From an uncultured Clostridia bacterium (GTDB lineage Bacteria > Bacillota_A > Clostridia > Christensenellales > Borkfalkiaceae), in the NCBI GenBank assembly GCA_934292955.1, contig CAKQXZ010000001.1, positions 28,717-92,716 on the forward strand: DNA of 64,000 nt. The letters run 5' to 3'. A program made the position numbers and the translations under genes. Numbering within the stretch: the first letter of the stretch is position 1; every line of letters starts with the position of its first letter. The notes beneath the pieces are model-generated. The model saw nothing but the letters and a program-made list of their open reading frames with translations, had not been told where the DNA came from and ran no database searches. Positions 58,701 through 64,000 of the stretch are shown here, one piece after another.

Positions 58701-60567
58701 ATTCAAGTTCGGATGCGCTTTCGCCCGTCCAGTCGAGAATGAAATCCATTATATCGCCGACCATCGGTTTTTCGAGTTCGGCGTATGTATCGAACGGATC
58801 GTTCTTATCGAGCAAGCCGCCCGCCATATCGGAAAGTTTATTATCGAAGAATTCGGAAAGCTCGACCGAGAGATATCTCTTTTCGCCGTTCTGTTCTTTA
58901 TAGAATCTGCCGTTCTCTTCGTCGAGAACAAAGCCCGTGAAAGCAACGACGACGCCGCCGAGCGTTATTTCGGGTAAGAGTGCGTTTATCACTTCCTTTG
59001 CGGAATAGTCGGACTGAATTACGTCGAATATGTTATCGAATGAGAAATCGAGAATTAAACCGAGAACCTTATCGTCGGTCTTCCATGTGCCGTCGGGGTT
59101 CTTTTCGGTTCCGAGTATATCGCCGACAGCAACGTTCCCAAGGGCATCGCGGAACGTGGCGATAAACGCTTCGAGCGAATATTCTTCGCGTACGAAGTCG
59201 GAAATTTTAAGATCGAACAACGCTTTGACTATAGCGTTGGCGTTTTCGGGTTGTTCGCCTTCTTTGAAGATAAGTTCGCCGAGCGTTCTGTCGCCGAGAG
59301 AGTCGGACAGATTGGTAACGAGATCTTTTACGAAAGCATTGGCGTCGAACTGATCGCCCTGGCTCTTAAGGAGTTCGCTTACCTGCAAGCCCCTGATACC
59401 GTCGAGCGGGGGAATAGAACCTTCTTCTACGCCTGCCATATCGAGAACCATTCCGACAGTAACGTCGCCTAAAAGTTCGCGGACGGTAGCAAGCGCGCCC
59501 TTATTTTCGAACACGGTGCCGAGTTTGAGATTTGCAGCTACCTGCAGTAAATCTTTTGCGGGCTTGCCTTCTCCGTCTACCCAGATACCGTCGTTATCGT
59601 CGTCGTTAAGACCGAAGAGATAACCGATCTTTACGTCGCCGAGTACGCCGATGTAGTAAAATTCGTATTTGCCTTCTTTATTCTTTCTGAACAGATCGCA
59701 AAGACGGGCGCCGTTAAGGAATTTCGCGTAAGACGAAACCTTTTCGCCTATTTCGGGCGAAACGGTTTTTGCGATTGCGGTCAGAATGTCTTCAAGGGGC
59801 ATCTGCGATATCGAAGAAAGACCGCCTTCCATCAGTTCGTCCATGATATCGCCGCCGCTTACGGCATTGCTGATTACGCCTAAAGACACGTTACCGAATA
59901 CGCCGAGCGCGGGAATTTTCTGCGCTTCTTCGCTTTCGGACAACGTGTAATCGAACTCGTGCGTTTCTTCGTTGTATTCGCAATCGAAATACTCGGGAAG
60001 AACGGCGCCGAGTTTAATATTTTTAATGGCTTTGAAAAGACCGGTTTCTTTGGTCGTTTCGTCGCTTTCGAAGAGTTCCATCAGCGTGTAGTCGCCCAAT
60101 TTTTCCTGCGCTTCGGGAGACAATACGTCTTTAAGGCGTTTGCCCGTGAGCGACGGAATGAAGTTATACAACGCGCGGAGTTTGACTTCGCCGAGCAAGG
60201 CGGGTATACCGTCTTTTATGCTGAATAACGAAATAGCCGTTAACGCCTGCCAGTCTTTGCTGTTCTTGTTAACGTCTTCGATACCCAGATTTTTAAGTAT
60301 CTTCTCGAGATCCAAGCCGTATTCCGACTCTAATCTTGCGAGAGTATACTTGTCGGGGTCGTTAAGCGCGCCGTTCAACAAGAACATCAGGTCTTCGATC
60401 GACTGATCGCGCAGATCCCCCAACCCGGGATCGTCGGATGCTATTCCGACGGGTTTGATGTTCTTATACGCCCAATACGCGCCGCCGACGACAGATGCGC
60501 TTGCCGCCGAGATCGTGAACACCACTCCAAGTACGAATGCCAGTACTCTTCTCAGTAAGTTTCCCAT
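46702..60567 (-). CDS. Giant repeat protein of unknown function (4621 residues)
   Basis: I recognise no family. The N-terminus has two arginines and a hydrophobic helix (about 7-34, 'VLAFVLGVVFTISAASASVV') without a lipobox, so it is probably membrane-anchored and exported. Residues about 60-560 hold short 'hydrophobic-x-hydrophobic-G-[DE]-hydrophobic' motifs (VSLGVISNAV, VKIGYLFGL, VAVGDILG). About 700-3900 is an array of helical repeats of 94-100 residues with cores such as 'NQNTxxxxLxxDIxxLVNEF' and 'DIAELYGxGxLGEFVxATK'. Four hydrophobic segments of one type ('GTxLYxxAN') stand near residues 1075, 2290, 3100 and 3675, each followed by 'GYxxxxxxYLFxxEENALA'-like sequence or a diverged form. 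The last 800 residues return to LxLGDLL-type motifs. The start at 60567 has AAGGAGA nine bases upstream; an earlier in-frame GTG at 60618 lacks a site. It is a single gene with its own promoter and terminator. Confidence 0.9.
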   Translation of the reverse strand: MGNLLRRVLAFVLGVVFTISAASASVVGGAYWAYKNIKPVGIASDDPGLGDLRDQSIEDLMFLLNGALNDPDKYTLARLESEYGLDLEKILKNLGIEDVNKNSKDWQALTAISLFSIKDGIPALLGEVKLRALYNFIPSLTGKRLKDVLSPEAQEKLGDYTLMELFESDETTKETGLFKAIKNIKLGAVLPEYFDCEYNEETHEFDYTLSESEEAQKIPALGVFGNVSLGVISNAVSGGDIMDELMEGGLSSISQMPLEDILTAIAKTVSPEIGEKVSSYAKFLNGARLCDLFRKNKEGKYEFYYIGVLGDVKIGYLFGLNDDDNDGIWVDGEGKPAKDLLQVAANLKLGTVFENKGALATVRELLGDVTVGMVLDMAGVEEGSIPPLDGIRGLQVSELLKSQGDQFDANAFVKDLVTNLSDSLGDRTLGELIFKEGEQPENANAIVKALFDLKISDFVREEYSLEAFIATFRDALGNVAVGDILGTEKNPDGTWKTDDKVLGLILDFSFDNIFDVIQSDYSAKEVINALLPEITLGGVVVAFTGFVLDEENGRFYKEQNGEKRYLSVELSEFFDNKLSDMAGGLLDKNDPFDTYAELEKPMVGDIMDFILDWTGESASELEYILVDGDGSYVWENNPRGAASDFLSTSIAAIAKDVYGGGKEMLGKDVGYYVDLVGAVARFTAKKGGYTGDIDAITEAVEDLMHNLFSGPLNDVKVNGSDVTVENIAETAGEVVGIILPNNKSAIDKTVALVNDLLSGTVAGFGFNQNTKVYALINDITELVNEFIGEGKAKDIINAAMNDIAELYGEGRLGEFVDASKAIEIHGIIDAVVDVITTATDKQHELIGKIAELLKDAVSGTIGTVGFNQNTTVAALLNDITALVNEFMGDGKAKDIINAAMNDIAELYGDGKLGEFVDATKAIKIDGIVDAVVDVITTATDKKADLIASIAELVKDTVSGTVGSVGLNQNTLISTLATDLNNLVNEILSDGKAKDVINTVLEEIAALYAGEDKKMGAFVEASKAIEVKKLIGSFEKVFSYFPSAASVTDRIIALSNAALDGTIGDLKFDFNALVKEATTTELIIGGSIAAVTGTLLYIFANDTLLTVIEKTLGPDYTVGKLIAEPMGYTLSDGKYLFEDEENALASVLFEQTVYDIANDEFDFKGMFYDYLMIDDIAMIAKAVVTKYAKNDIGATVNDGLDGIADIYNETHVTKIGDATMSAKIYDVVGTVGKVVAGIIGTKSESNKTLVLEITELVQDLFSGEIGDFGFNQNTKITALINDIKSIIDSKKSSAEIDELFAAIDGLYGKEEVLGNMGPATKNVYVADIITVFEAVLKLAVKKQKDVIAASGELARDLISGTVSECGLNANTPISVLLIDVKAITDLAISSEKVKNAVGVALSGLAENYAQADEGLLGNFVNASKQLDINGIVTTAKNVVAAVSSNSEEKAAQVEKLINDMFSGEIGEFGFNQNTKVATIIDDIKSLIGSRNETVNAAFANVEELYKDVLFGSFVKETLELNVDDVIDCAAGITGTVKEIGKERSDNIGALLKELVEGKVNKPIFNDLAAVNDLAAELDAIVGTFNFNGKNIVSVAITGFGTLYENVTIHDFVKASKELTVAAVVNYAEKVAVEILKDNDKGKDITEKVAAVLRTAIAGTIVKPELNKESQTSDVFTCVKALTDIFYQNNVTDTVYAELKNLYKDKIIYNIVEDSKNLNVDSVIISFTNIVVSTKVIEKEQAEAIMVLAIELFDQTLATVIFNDEALVNIVAQEVVDIVNAFKLAEIPTAIINEIVNGIGDLYNGVALRRFVEETKNLEVDAIVDYVEEVTLVILGERESKQSARKGRITPKSDAGKKVSLFASLLRDVFDGKISAPALDDKTMFDDVIADVQAITDSFNLKHDVLTTAYAELKKLYADKQLVKLVAYTLDLEFDRVIDSVGTVVKSVKGIKAEQVDAIATLAKDIVDGKIGSPNVDNDVMIDDVVTDVQAITDSFGWKHDVLTTTYTELKKLYADKQLVKLIAYTLDLETDDVVVSVAEIVKSTKAIKNENQIEYAKDIVTYIIKGKLSGIAIDTDAQVSEIAVKTQKFVDTFNLGKAAELVDCVLEETATLFNGAKLASAGTFAKGIYVDALIDSTAKITKVAFKSLANKDYYEKVDAVAGLAKELLTGTIVKAGISKEAVVSDVSTRAFDIYEMFFGGKAPALESVLKELSEQINALYPSESNTFGTFVADSKKLDVNAAFASASKVFGHISAIKSVTDRIFRLADVSMSGTFGDLKFDFNAFAKEATTTELVVVVSVVAVTGTVLYFAANPTLVSVTTYIFGKDKKLGTLIATAAGYEEVDGKYLFEGEENALASMIFDLTVQDVLTKGFDFKGALYDYLTIDDIALFAKAVESKYVPDGKAKNIVNASLDAVADIYDGAHVKDIVDATKQAAIADITAAAVDITNAATDNKRNDMLVALKTFVDGIIKGTLGKPEIDKTIKTSEFVENIQAITDSFDFEYEILTAVYTEIKGLYDGKLLADIGKDTLALDIDDVVISVSTVVELIKDISVTKIDALTDIVTYVLTGKLSKVQFAGEAEISVIVVKTQTFVDLFDLKKAQATVDSVFEQTAIVFGGATLRNAKDTVPAIEVDSVIGAVAEVTKVAFESLAEKKYYKKIDAISALARLLVKGTVSKPGFDENVTVSATLGAVKNFTDLLYTNNIIESAYTEVIKLYDGDENYLKNIGKITLELNMSDIVVGAANVIENIDKVTTEQVTAIETLLLETVSGKVKEVKFNDTAKVSDVANEVNDIVVSFKPNEKAEKIVSSVLAGLGKLYSGVTLNQFAAETKNREIDNVITYVADVTDTVVEVLGKDYTKHIDAAVEVANYVLTGTVTSVKFAGEAEISEIIAKTQVLVDTFDLKKAQATIDSVLEQSAVVFDGATLRNAKDTVPAIEVDSVIGAVAEVTKVAFESLAGKRYYQKIDAVADLAKSVLAGTVSKPGISNQAVVSEVADNAYNVYNMFVGNKVPVLGNVLKELADQVGELYPSNENTFKTFVSDSKNLDVKDVITAANTVLGHIDQTKKVTDRLAVLANVSLSGTIKSVKFDFDGFVKEAKWYELAVVGGVTAAAGTVMYFVANPTLVSIADRIFKDKTIGEVAATYAGYEKVEDKYLFDGEENALATTIFELTVKEVLTKGFDFKGTFKDKLFIDDIAMIAKAVESKYAPEKAKKIAGLALDSVAKLYDETLVKDIASATKGMELYKLFSVAANAVNVMTDRKYDGYVAATEKLLDDVFFGTLTKCGINDTLWVSDIVKDVNLIVGTDKENINAIFNAVANAYDKTPIREFVSATKALEICNVISVATTVVNELTNNKYDNYVSAADKLLNDIVIGTVSKFGINGTTSIAAIVKDINLFYNDNAKVNAVFDSVANAYGEATLKEFKSATKALEICNVISVATTVVNELTDNKYDNYVSAADKLLNDVVIGTVSKFGINGTTSISDVIDDINMLVGENNEDVNAIFNAVSELYAGEELANIKSATKSVSADGLVEVARVVVDFATEKQMTEKVTAVADVLKELLYGKVNKVKLDNSARVWVIVENVATIVKGANKAADAILTELADLYDGVYMQNIVEDTKSIEWQRVIASAMTVTGKYKGLNDKLGVLYDYLAISLYGTIGKPEFKYSNLVDLMSDEAKLVVAAVAVGTGVVLYKANNALLVKIAKYAFGTDSTWGDKFASLAGYTLNETTGNYERSDGLCNTMMNELFNMNIVESLKTENDIVGTLSAFVTLGNVIGVKAEVQNKLESFMQGAEFVCDEKGNWSIDKIALDHVEDILLNTTLKEVLDNKDDFDCLLSEKLDSLTIADLGVGSVIRKVADGKKVKGFKTTAEYDAETGKWTFDGSFDRLFGVALNTTVYDLRFAKSTYGSLSKLAFEEMKQLTLGDIVCEIIDIAMARKTGRTITSTFDETTGEWTVDGKYSEVIERFVNENLYTFYKNSIKHTRTYLLGENLLGGVRVGNLLGKGYNKYNSVTDKWTDENGNVDFGTGFKGIMLRRVYNIKIGEVTGDDGFNVDTLTKGMYLGDVFGYTCSSADEKDHEHSDTCKWFNETDVTESVGGTPVKAMLEADPIYATLCGISLDDLMSGKDMFDSIKELSLGELMGYKKVSFTDGETTTYKFYEFVKDGKVPVVDIVDGYAYRKIGTAELPVLTATLAKISVAKFMDGDGVNEIMNEIEGLKIGDILRYTYDESAGKWIDGNGADVGGMLAKFCNHTLKEIKNENELKKIVNEMKLSDVLGADAINSNAVLAKLGDTEIGSLSDKINEMYIGEVLNYNKTETKHNDYQVYTDLDGNKYYNDSAMAEDGTFEGSWKKVEDGSVAEGISKTLDTNGRYKYAEGKYLVAANVWKHTKGGTEEEIKGIRSILANFRIGELDDSDFDARIDSAIDNLYLGEIIAINDSSPIILKKLKLSRIKDVENDIIGIKVGELMGFTYVTDTATGTSAWYNGDGNEIGEIPAMMADFTIGEIGENDFETKLKAKTDNLHLSTFVSKDSCSVFDLFTDEEFKAITLNSLGNALNGKLESPTLGTAATLGIIETSLFEDTDGTLTRVGVNVQAANGNTPWRNIDAKVFIRNLINEAFDY
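51695..52717. repeat. Pair of 105-bp identical repeats inside the giant gene
   Basis: Bases 51695-51799 and 52613-52717 read identically, from GCAAGACTTTCGAACG to GTCGCGCCG. The offset is 918 bp, exactly 306 codons or about three protein repeat units. Identity at the DNA level, including silent positions, indicates recent duplication or gene conversion. Confidence 0.85.
57720..58210. repeat. Tandem DNA repeats (about 300-bp unit) inside the giant gene
   Basis: The block starting GGTCGCGGTGGTTATAACGT at 57751 recurs at 58051, offset exactly 300 bp (100 codons), with high identity over about 160 bp. Similar nearly identical pairs occur at 50131/50413 (282 bp, 94 codons) and 54491/54782 (291 bp, 97 codons). 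The unit length therefore varies in whole codons. Confidence 0.85.
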
Positions 60568-60656
60568 TCTGCTATCTCCTTTTACTTTCGCCGCAGACAC
60601 ATTTTTCGTCTTTCGCACAGACGGCTTTAATCCGCAGCACTTTTAGGAACACGTTT

Positions 60657-60685
60657 ATTATATTATTTATAAAATCAACTGTCAA
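60657..60685 (-). promoter_or_regulatory. Perfect consensus promoter of the giant gene
   Basis: TTGACA (60680-60685) and TATAAT (60657-60662) are exactly 17 bp apart on the minus strand, with AT-rich DNA upstream. Transcription would begin near 60650, about 80 bp before the start codon. This is as strong as any promoter in the window. Confidence 0.92.
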
Positions 60686-60959
60686 TGTTTACCGTGAAAA
60701 AAACTTACCGATATAATAAATTTTTCAATATTTTCACAAAAAAAACAAGAAAAAATAACAGTTTTCGCCTTATTGCGGTTCAAGCGGCAGGTCGCAGCTT
60801 GAACCGAGCGGGTCGGCGACTAAGTTTTCGGCTAATTCATTCAACATTCATTCAGACGCACCCGGAATAGTAAAGGAGATAAAAACATAACGTAAAACCA
60901 AGCTGCAATTATAGGTGAAAAATGGACGTAAAATGTGAATAATTTTGTGAAAAACGGGG

Positions 60960-61005
60960 CTATAAGTCGATTATCGCTACTTTCGGATAAGCAAAAACAA
61001 GCCGT
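60960..61005. repeat. Dispersed element, copy C (upstream of the lipid kinase)
   Basis: CTATAAGTCGATTATCG (60960-60976) is identical to 62050-62066. AAGCAAAAACAAGCCGT (60989-61005) is identical to 18428-18444. The rest of the gap 60686-61144 is AT-rich and carries the plus-strand promoter. Confidence 0.7.
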
Positions 61006-61042
61006 GCAAATTTTACTATTTGCCAAAAAGTATATAAATTCG

Positions 61043-61071
61043 TTGATTTTTATCTGCGGAAATGATATAAT
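61043..61071 (+). promoter_or_regulatory. Promoter of the lipid kinase gene
   Basis: TTGATT (61043-61048) and TATAAT (61066-61071) are 17 bp apart. The transcript would start near 61078 and reach the GGAG site at 61134-61137 and the ATG at 61145. Confidence 0.85.
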
Positions 61072-61144
61072 GATTTCCGACGTATTGAAGAAGTTGAGTT
61101 TGAAAAGTGTCGAAAAGTTGTATTTATAGCAACGGAGAAACGCG

Positions 61145-62008
61145 ATGATCGATTTTATCATAAACGAAAAAGCGGGCAACAGAAGAACCGCCCGCACAAA
61201 AAAAACGATAGCCGAAATTCTTAACGCGAAGAATATCGATTATCGCTTTCATCATACCGCAAAACCAAAACACGCAATAGAGATAGCCAAAGAGTTATGC
61301 AAAAACGGCGCGACCGATATAGTCGCGGTCGGCGGTGACGGTACCATAAACGAAGTTCTTAACGGACTTGACGACTTATCGGTTAATTTCGGAATTATAC
61401 CATGCGGGAGCGGAAACGACTTTATAGAAAGCGCGAAAATCCCGCTCTGCACAAAAAAAGCACTCGATCTTATAATTAACGGAGTTGCAAAACCTACAGA
61501 CTTTCTTGTTTGCGACGGCATACGCGGAATCAACATTATCGGCACGGGAATAGACGTTGAAATTCTTCAACGATGCGAAAGAAGCAAAATTCTTAAAGGC
61601 AAACTGAAATATTTCGTTTCGCTGCTCATCAGTCTTATGAAATTCAAATTTTACGATTTCAGACTCGAGGACGATCCCGAAAGAGAACGCAGCGCGCTTA
61701 TAGTATGCTGCGGAAACGGCAAAATGTTCGGCGGCGGCATACCTATGTGCCCCGAAGCTGCCGTAGACGATAACAAGATGGACTTTGTTGTCGTTAATCG
61801 AATGAAAAAAGTTTCCATTCCCAAATATCTTATAAAACTCATGAAAGGCAAAATCCTCGATCAACCGTTTACGGACTTCGTTCATCAAGACCATGTAAAA
61901 GCTATATTCGACCACCCTATTTCGGTCGAGATAGACGGCGAAATTTACGATAACATTAACTTCGACGTACATATAGAAAAAGGAAAACTTAACCTTTACC
62001 GCCCGTAA
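61145..62008 (+). CDS. Diacylglycerol-kinase-family lipid kinase (YegS/DagK type)
   Basis: This 287-residue protein is the only plus-strand gene. It has the catalytic nucleotide-binding motif VGGDGTINEVLNG (about residues 59-71) and the PCGSGNDF motif near 82-89, both diagnostic of the DAGK catalytic domain. The C-terminal beta domain ends with 'SVEIDGEIYDNINFDVHI', also typical. It would phosphorylate a membrane lipid such as diacylglycerol with ATP, at the inner face of the membrane. The length is normal. It has its own promoter, converges on gyrA with a shared terminator, and is flanked by identical 17-bp repeats. The precise lipid substrate is not readable. Confidence 0.94.
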   Translation: MIDFIINEKAGNRRTARTKKTIAEILNAKNIDYRFHHTAKPKHAIEIAKELCKNGATDIVAVGGDGTINEVLNGLDDLSVNFGIIPCGSGNDFIESAKIPLCTKKALDLIINGVAKPTDFLVCDGIRGINIIGTGIDVEILQRCERSKILKGKLKYFVSLLISLMKFKFYDFRLEDDPERERSALIVCCGNGKMFGGGIPMCPEAAVDDNKMDFVVVNRMKKVSIPKYLIKLMKGKILDQPFTDFVHQDHVKAIFDHPISVEIDGEIYDNINFDVHIEKGKLNLYRP

Positions 62009-62049
62009 AAAGATTATAAAAAAGATCCGTAAACAGGATAAAAATCCGT

Positions 62050-62066
62050 CTATAAGTCGATTATCG
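62050..62066. repeat. Dispersed element, copy D (downstream of the lipid kinase)
   Basis: CTATAAGTCGATTATCG is identical over 17 bp to 60960-60976, in the same orientation, so the two copies bracket the kinase gene. Confidence 0.7.
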
Positions 62067-62082
62067 ATATATTCGACAATAT

Positions 62083-62120
62083 AAAAACACCTTCCGGAAG
62101 AATGATTCGGAAGGTGTTTT
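62083..62120. terminator. Bidirectional terminator between the lipid kinase and gyrA
   Basis: AAAACACCTTCCG (62084-62096) pairs perfectly with CGGAAGGTGTTTT (62108-62120). The A/T ends give a T-run on both strands, serving the two convergent genes. Confidence 0.95.
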
Positions 62121-62149
62121 ATGTTGTTCTTAAATTGTTTTGTTACGGT

Positions 62150-64000
62150 TTATTCTTCGTTTTCGTTATTTTCTTCAACCGCGTTTTCACTCGTTTCGAT
62201 AGTTTCGGTCGGCTGAACTTCGGCACCTTCAACATTTTCGGCGTTTTCGGTATTTTCCGCGCCTTCTTCGTCTTCGGGTTGTTCTTCGGAGTGGGGAACG
62301 ACCGCCACCGACTTAACGATTGAGTCGCCGAGTTTCATTACGGTAACACCCTTGGTATCTCTGCCGATCTTGGAAATACCGGTTGCCGCGGTACGGATAA
62401 TTATGCCGTTATCGGCTATAATCATAATGTCTTCGTCTTCTTTAACGAGTTTCAGACAAGCAAGGTTGCCCGTCTTTTCGTTGAATACGCCCGCCTTTAT
62501 ACCCTTACCGCCGCGCGACTGCAGTCTGTAGTCTTCTATATCGGAACGTTTACCGAAGCCGTGTTCGCTGAGCGTAAGGACGTCGTAGCCGTCTTTAACG
62601 ACCGTCATATCGACAACCGAATCGTCTTCGGATATCTGCATCGCTTTAACACCCATGGTATCTCTGCCCATTGCGCGGACGTCCGTTTCGGAGAATCTGA
62701 TACACTTACCTTCGTGCGAAGCGACGAGAATTTCGTCGTTGCCGGTACTTACCTGAACGGAAATAAGTTCGTCGCCGTCGTTGAGATTGATTGCGATTTT
62801 ACCCGTTTTACGGATATTATCGAATTCGGAAACGGCAGTCTTTTTAATAAGTCCGCGCTTGGTCGCAAGCACGATGTAGCCGTTTTCGGAAACTACGTTT
62901 TCTTCGCCTGTTTCGTCAGTTGAGGTGGTTTCTGTTACACCGTCTTCGTCGCCGGGTTCGGTCTGAACGGTCGTTTCGTTAAGCGGAATAATAGCGGACG
63001 GGTGTTCCCCCGGTTCGAGTTGCAGCAGGTTTACAATGGCTCTGCCGCGCGCCGCTTTCATTGCTTCGGGAATTTCGTAGCCCATCAGGCGATACACTTT
63101 ACCGAAGTTGGTGAAGAACAGTAGTCTGTCGTGCGTGGAAGAAACAAACATGTCTTCGACAAAATCTTCTTCCTTAGGCTTGTGCGCGGTAACGCCCCTG
63201 CCACCGCGACGTTGCGACCTGTACTCTTCGAGAGATATACGCTTGACGTAGCCGAAGTGCGTGATAGAAATAACGACGTCTTCTTTCTTGACAAGATCCG
63301 CAAGGTCGATTTCGCTTTCGTCGTAGGAAAGTTCGGTCTTTCTGGGCGTAGGATATTTTTCGCGCAGAGCGATAAGATCGTTTTTGATAATGGCGCGCAC
63401 TCTTTCGGGCTTTTCGAGAATATCGCGAAGATCTGCCATTTGTGCGTCGAGCGCGACGAGCTCTTCTTTAAGTTTTTCGACTTCGAGCGAAGTAAGTCTT
63501 TGCAAACGCATATCGAGTATGGCGTTAGCCTGCTTTTCGTCAAGTTCGAAAGCGGCAATAAGATTTGCCTGCGCTTCCTGTCTGTCACGCGATTTTTTGA
63601 TAATCGCGATGACTTCGTCGATATTGGCAAGCGCGATAACAAGTCCCTTGACGATATGTTCGCGCTCTTCTGTTTTTGCAAGGTCGTATTTTACGCTGCG
63701 GGTAACAACGTCGATCTGGTGGGCAACGTAGGCTTCGAGAATCTGTTTGAGATTCATTACCTTGGGTTCTCCGTCTAAAAGGGCAAGGAGAATTATGCCG
63801 TCGCTCTTCTGAAGATCGGTGTGTTTATACAGAGTGTTAAGCACGACTTGCGGGTTCGCGTCCTTTTTGACGTCGATAACGATACGCATACCGTGTCTGT
63901 CGGACTCGTCGTTGATATCCGAAATGCCGTCGATACGTTTCTGCTTGACGAGATCGGCAATATATTCGATAAGTTTCTGCTTGTTGACCTGATAAGGAAG
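62150..64000 (-). CDS. gyrA: DNA gyrase subunit A, C-terminal part (5' end outside window)
   Basis: The reading frame stays open from the stop at 62150 to the window edge, giving 616 residues. The first residues 'LPYQVNKQKLIEYIADLVK' and 'DGISDINDESDRHGMRI' match the GyrA breakage-reunion domain. The coiled-coil tower follows, then the C-terminal beta-pinwheel. The GyrA box QRRGGRG is present, which identifies gyrase rather than topoisomerase IV. A related 'QSRGGKG' lies in a later blade. The protein ends in an acidic Glu/Asn-rich tail of about 50 residues. Gyrase introduces negative supercoils using ATP with GyrB. It ends at the shared terminator with the convergent kinase gene. An ATG at 63889 inside the frame is internal, not the start. 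Confidence 0.97.
   Translation of the reverse strand, partial: LPYQVNKQKLIEYIADLVKQKRIDGISDINDESDRHGMRIVIDVKKDANPQVVLNTLYKHTDLQKSDGIILLALLDGEPKVMNLKQILEAYVAHQIDVVTRSVKYDLAKTEEREHIVKGLVIALANIDEVIAIIKKSRDRQEAQANLIAAFELDEKQANAILDMRLQRLTSLEVEKLKEELVALDAQMADLRDILEKPERVRAIIKNDLIALREKYPTPRKTELSYDESEIDLADLVKKEDVVISITHFGYVKRISLEEYRSQRRGGRGVTAHKPKEEDFVEDMFVSSTHDRLLFFTNFGKVYRLMGYEIPEAMKAARGRAIVNLLQLEPGEHPSAIIPLNETTVQTEPGDEDGVTETTSTDETGEENVVSENGYIVLATKRGLIKKTAVSEFDNIRKTGKIAINLNDGDELISVQVSTGNDEILVASHEGKCIRFSETDVRAMGRDTMGVKAMQISEDDSVVDMTVVKDGYDVLTLSEHGFGKRSDIEDYRLQSRGGKGIKAGVFNEKTGNLACLKLVKEDEDIMIIADNGIIIRTAATGISKIGRDTKGVTVMKLGDSIVKSVAVVPHSEEQPEDEEGAENTENAENVEGAEVQPTETIETSENAVEENNENEE

Noticed and set aside
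46702..60567. Idea that the giant protein is an AsmA/TamB-type bridge-like lipid transporter
   Set aside because: One N-terminal anchor and great length fit, but the repeats look helical rather than beta-groove, and nothing else suggests an outer membrane.

Overview
The window reads as chromosomal DNA of an uncultured Gram-positive bacterium, most likely a gut-type member of the Clostridia (Bacillota). Supporting signs are lipoprotein signal peptides with no outer-membrane genes, strong AGGAGG-type ribosome binding sites, near-consensus sigma-A promoters, a zinc-type ribosomal protein S18, the rpsF-ssb-rpsR cluster, a GyrA with a GyrA box, and many very large surface proteins built from BspA-type leucine-rich (LRR_5) and InlB-type repeats. 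GC is mid-40s by eye. The genetic code is standard, with TGA used as a stop. All genes but one (a lipid kinase) lie on the minus strand, so the layout below runs from high to low coordinates. No tRNA, rRNA, CRISPR array, insertion sequence or phage gene was seen.

Right end (64000-60600): the 3' part of gyrA and a convergent diacylglycerol-kinase-type gene share a bidirectional terminator. The kinase gene sits between two identical 17-bp repeats. Next, 60567-46702 is one 4621-residue gene of unknown function. It has a perfect TTGACA-17-TATAAT promoter, one N-terminal membrane anchor, dozens of roughly 95-100 residue helical repeats, four further hydrophobic segments in repeated supermodules, and many short LxLGDLL-like motifs. 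It is the most unusual object in the window. Then come rpsF-ssb-rpsR (46314-45152) behind a structured leader, and a polar amino-acid ABC operon (44741-42283).

Middle (41336-18772): a 3365-residue LRR_5/InlB/FN3 lipoprotein with its own promoter is followed by a 354-residue membrane protein, then moxR, a DUF58 gene, two VWA-domain membrane proteins and an LRR_5 lipoprotein. The MoxR-DUF58-VWA set is a known conserved combination, thought to act as an ATP-driven chaperone or assembly system at the membrane. Here it is followed directly by a giant-repeat lipoprotein.

Left end (18429-1): one promoter appears to drive an 1863-residue InlB/beta-repeat lipoprotein, a 2591-residue membrane-anchored subtilisin-like protease with an LRR_5 adhesin region, a 532-residue lipoprotein, an oversized oligopeptide-binding protein and an OppB-type permease cut by the window edge. 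The order suggests one system that binds a protein substrate at the surface, cleaves it and imports the peptides. Intergenic regions carry a dispersed palindromic element and a second, unrelated repeat family.
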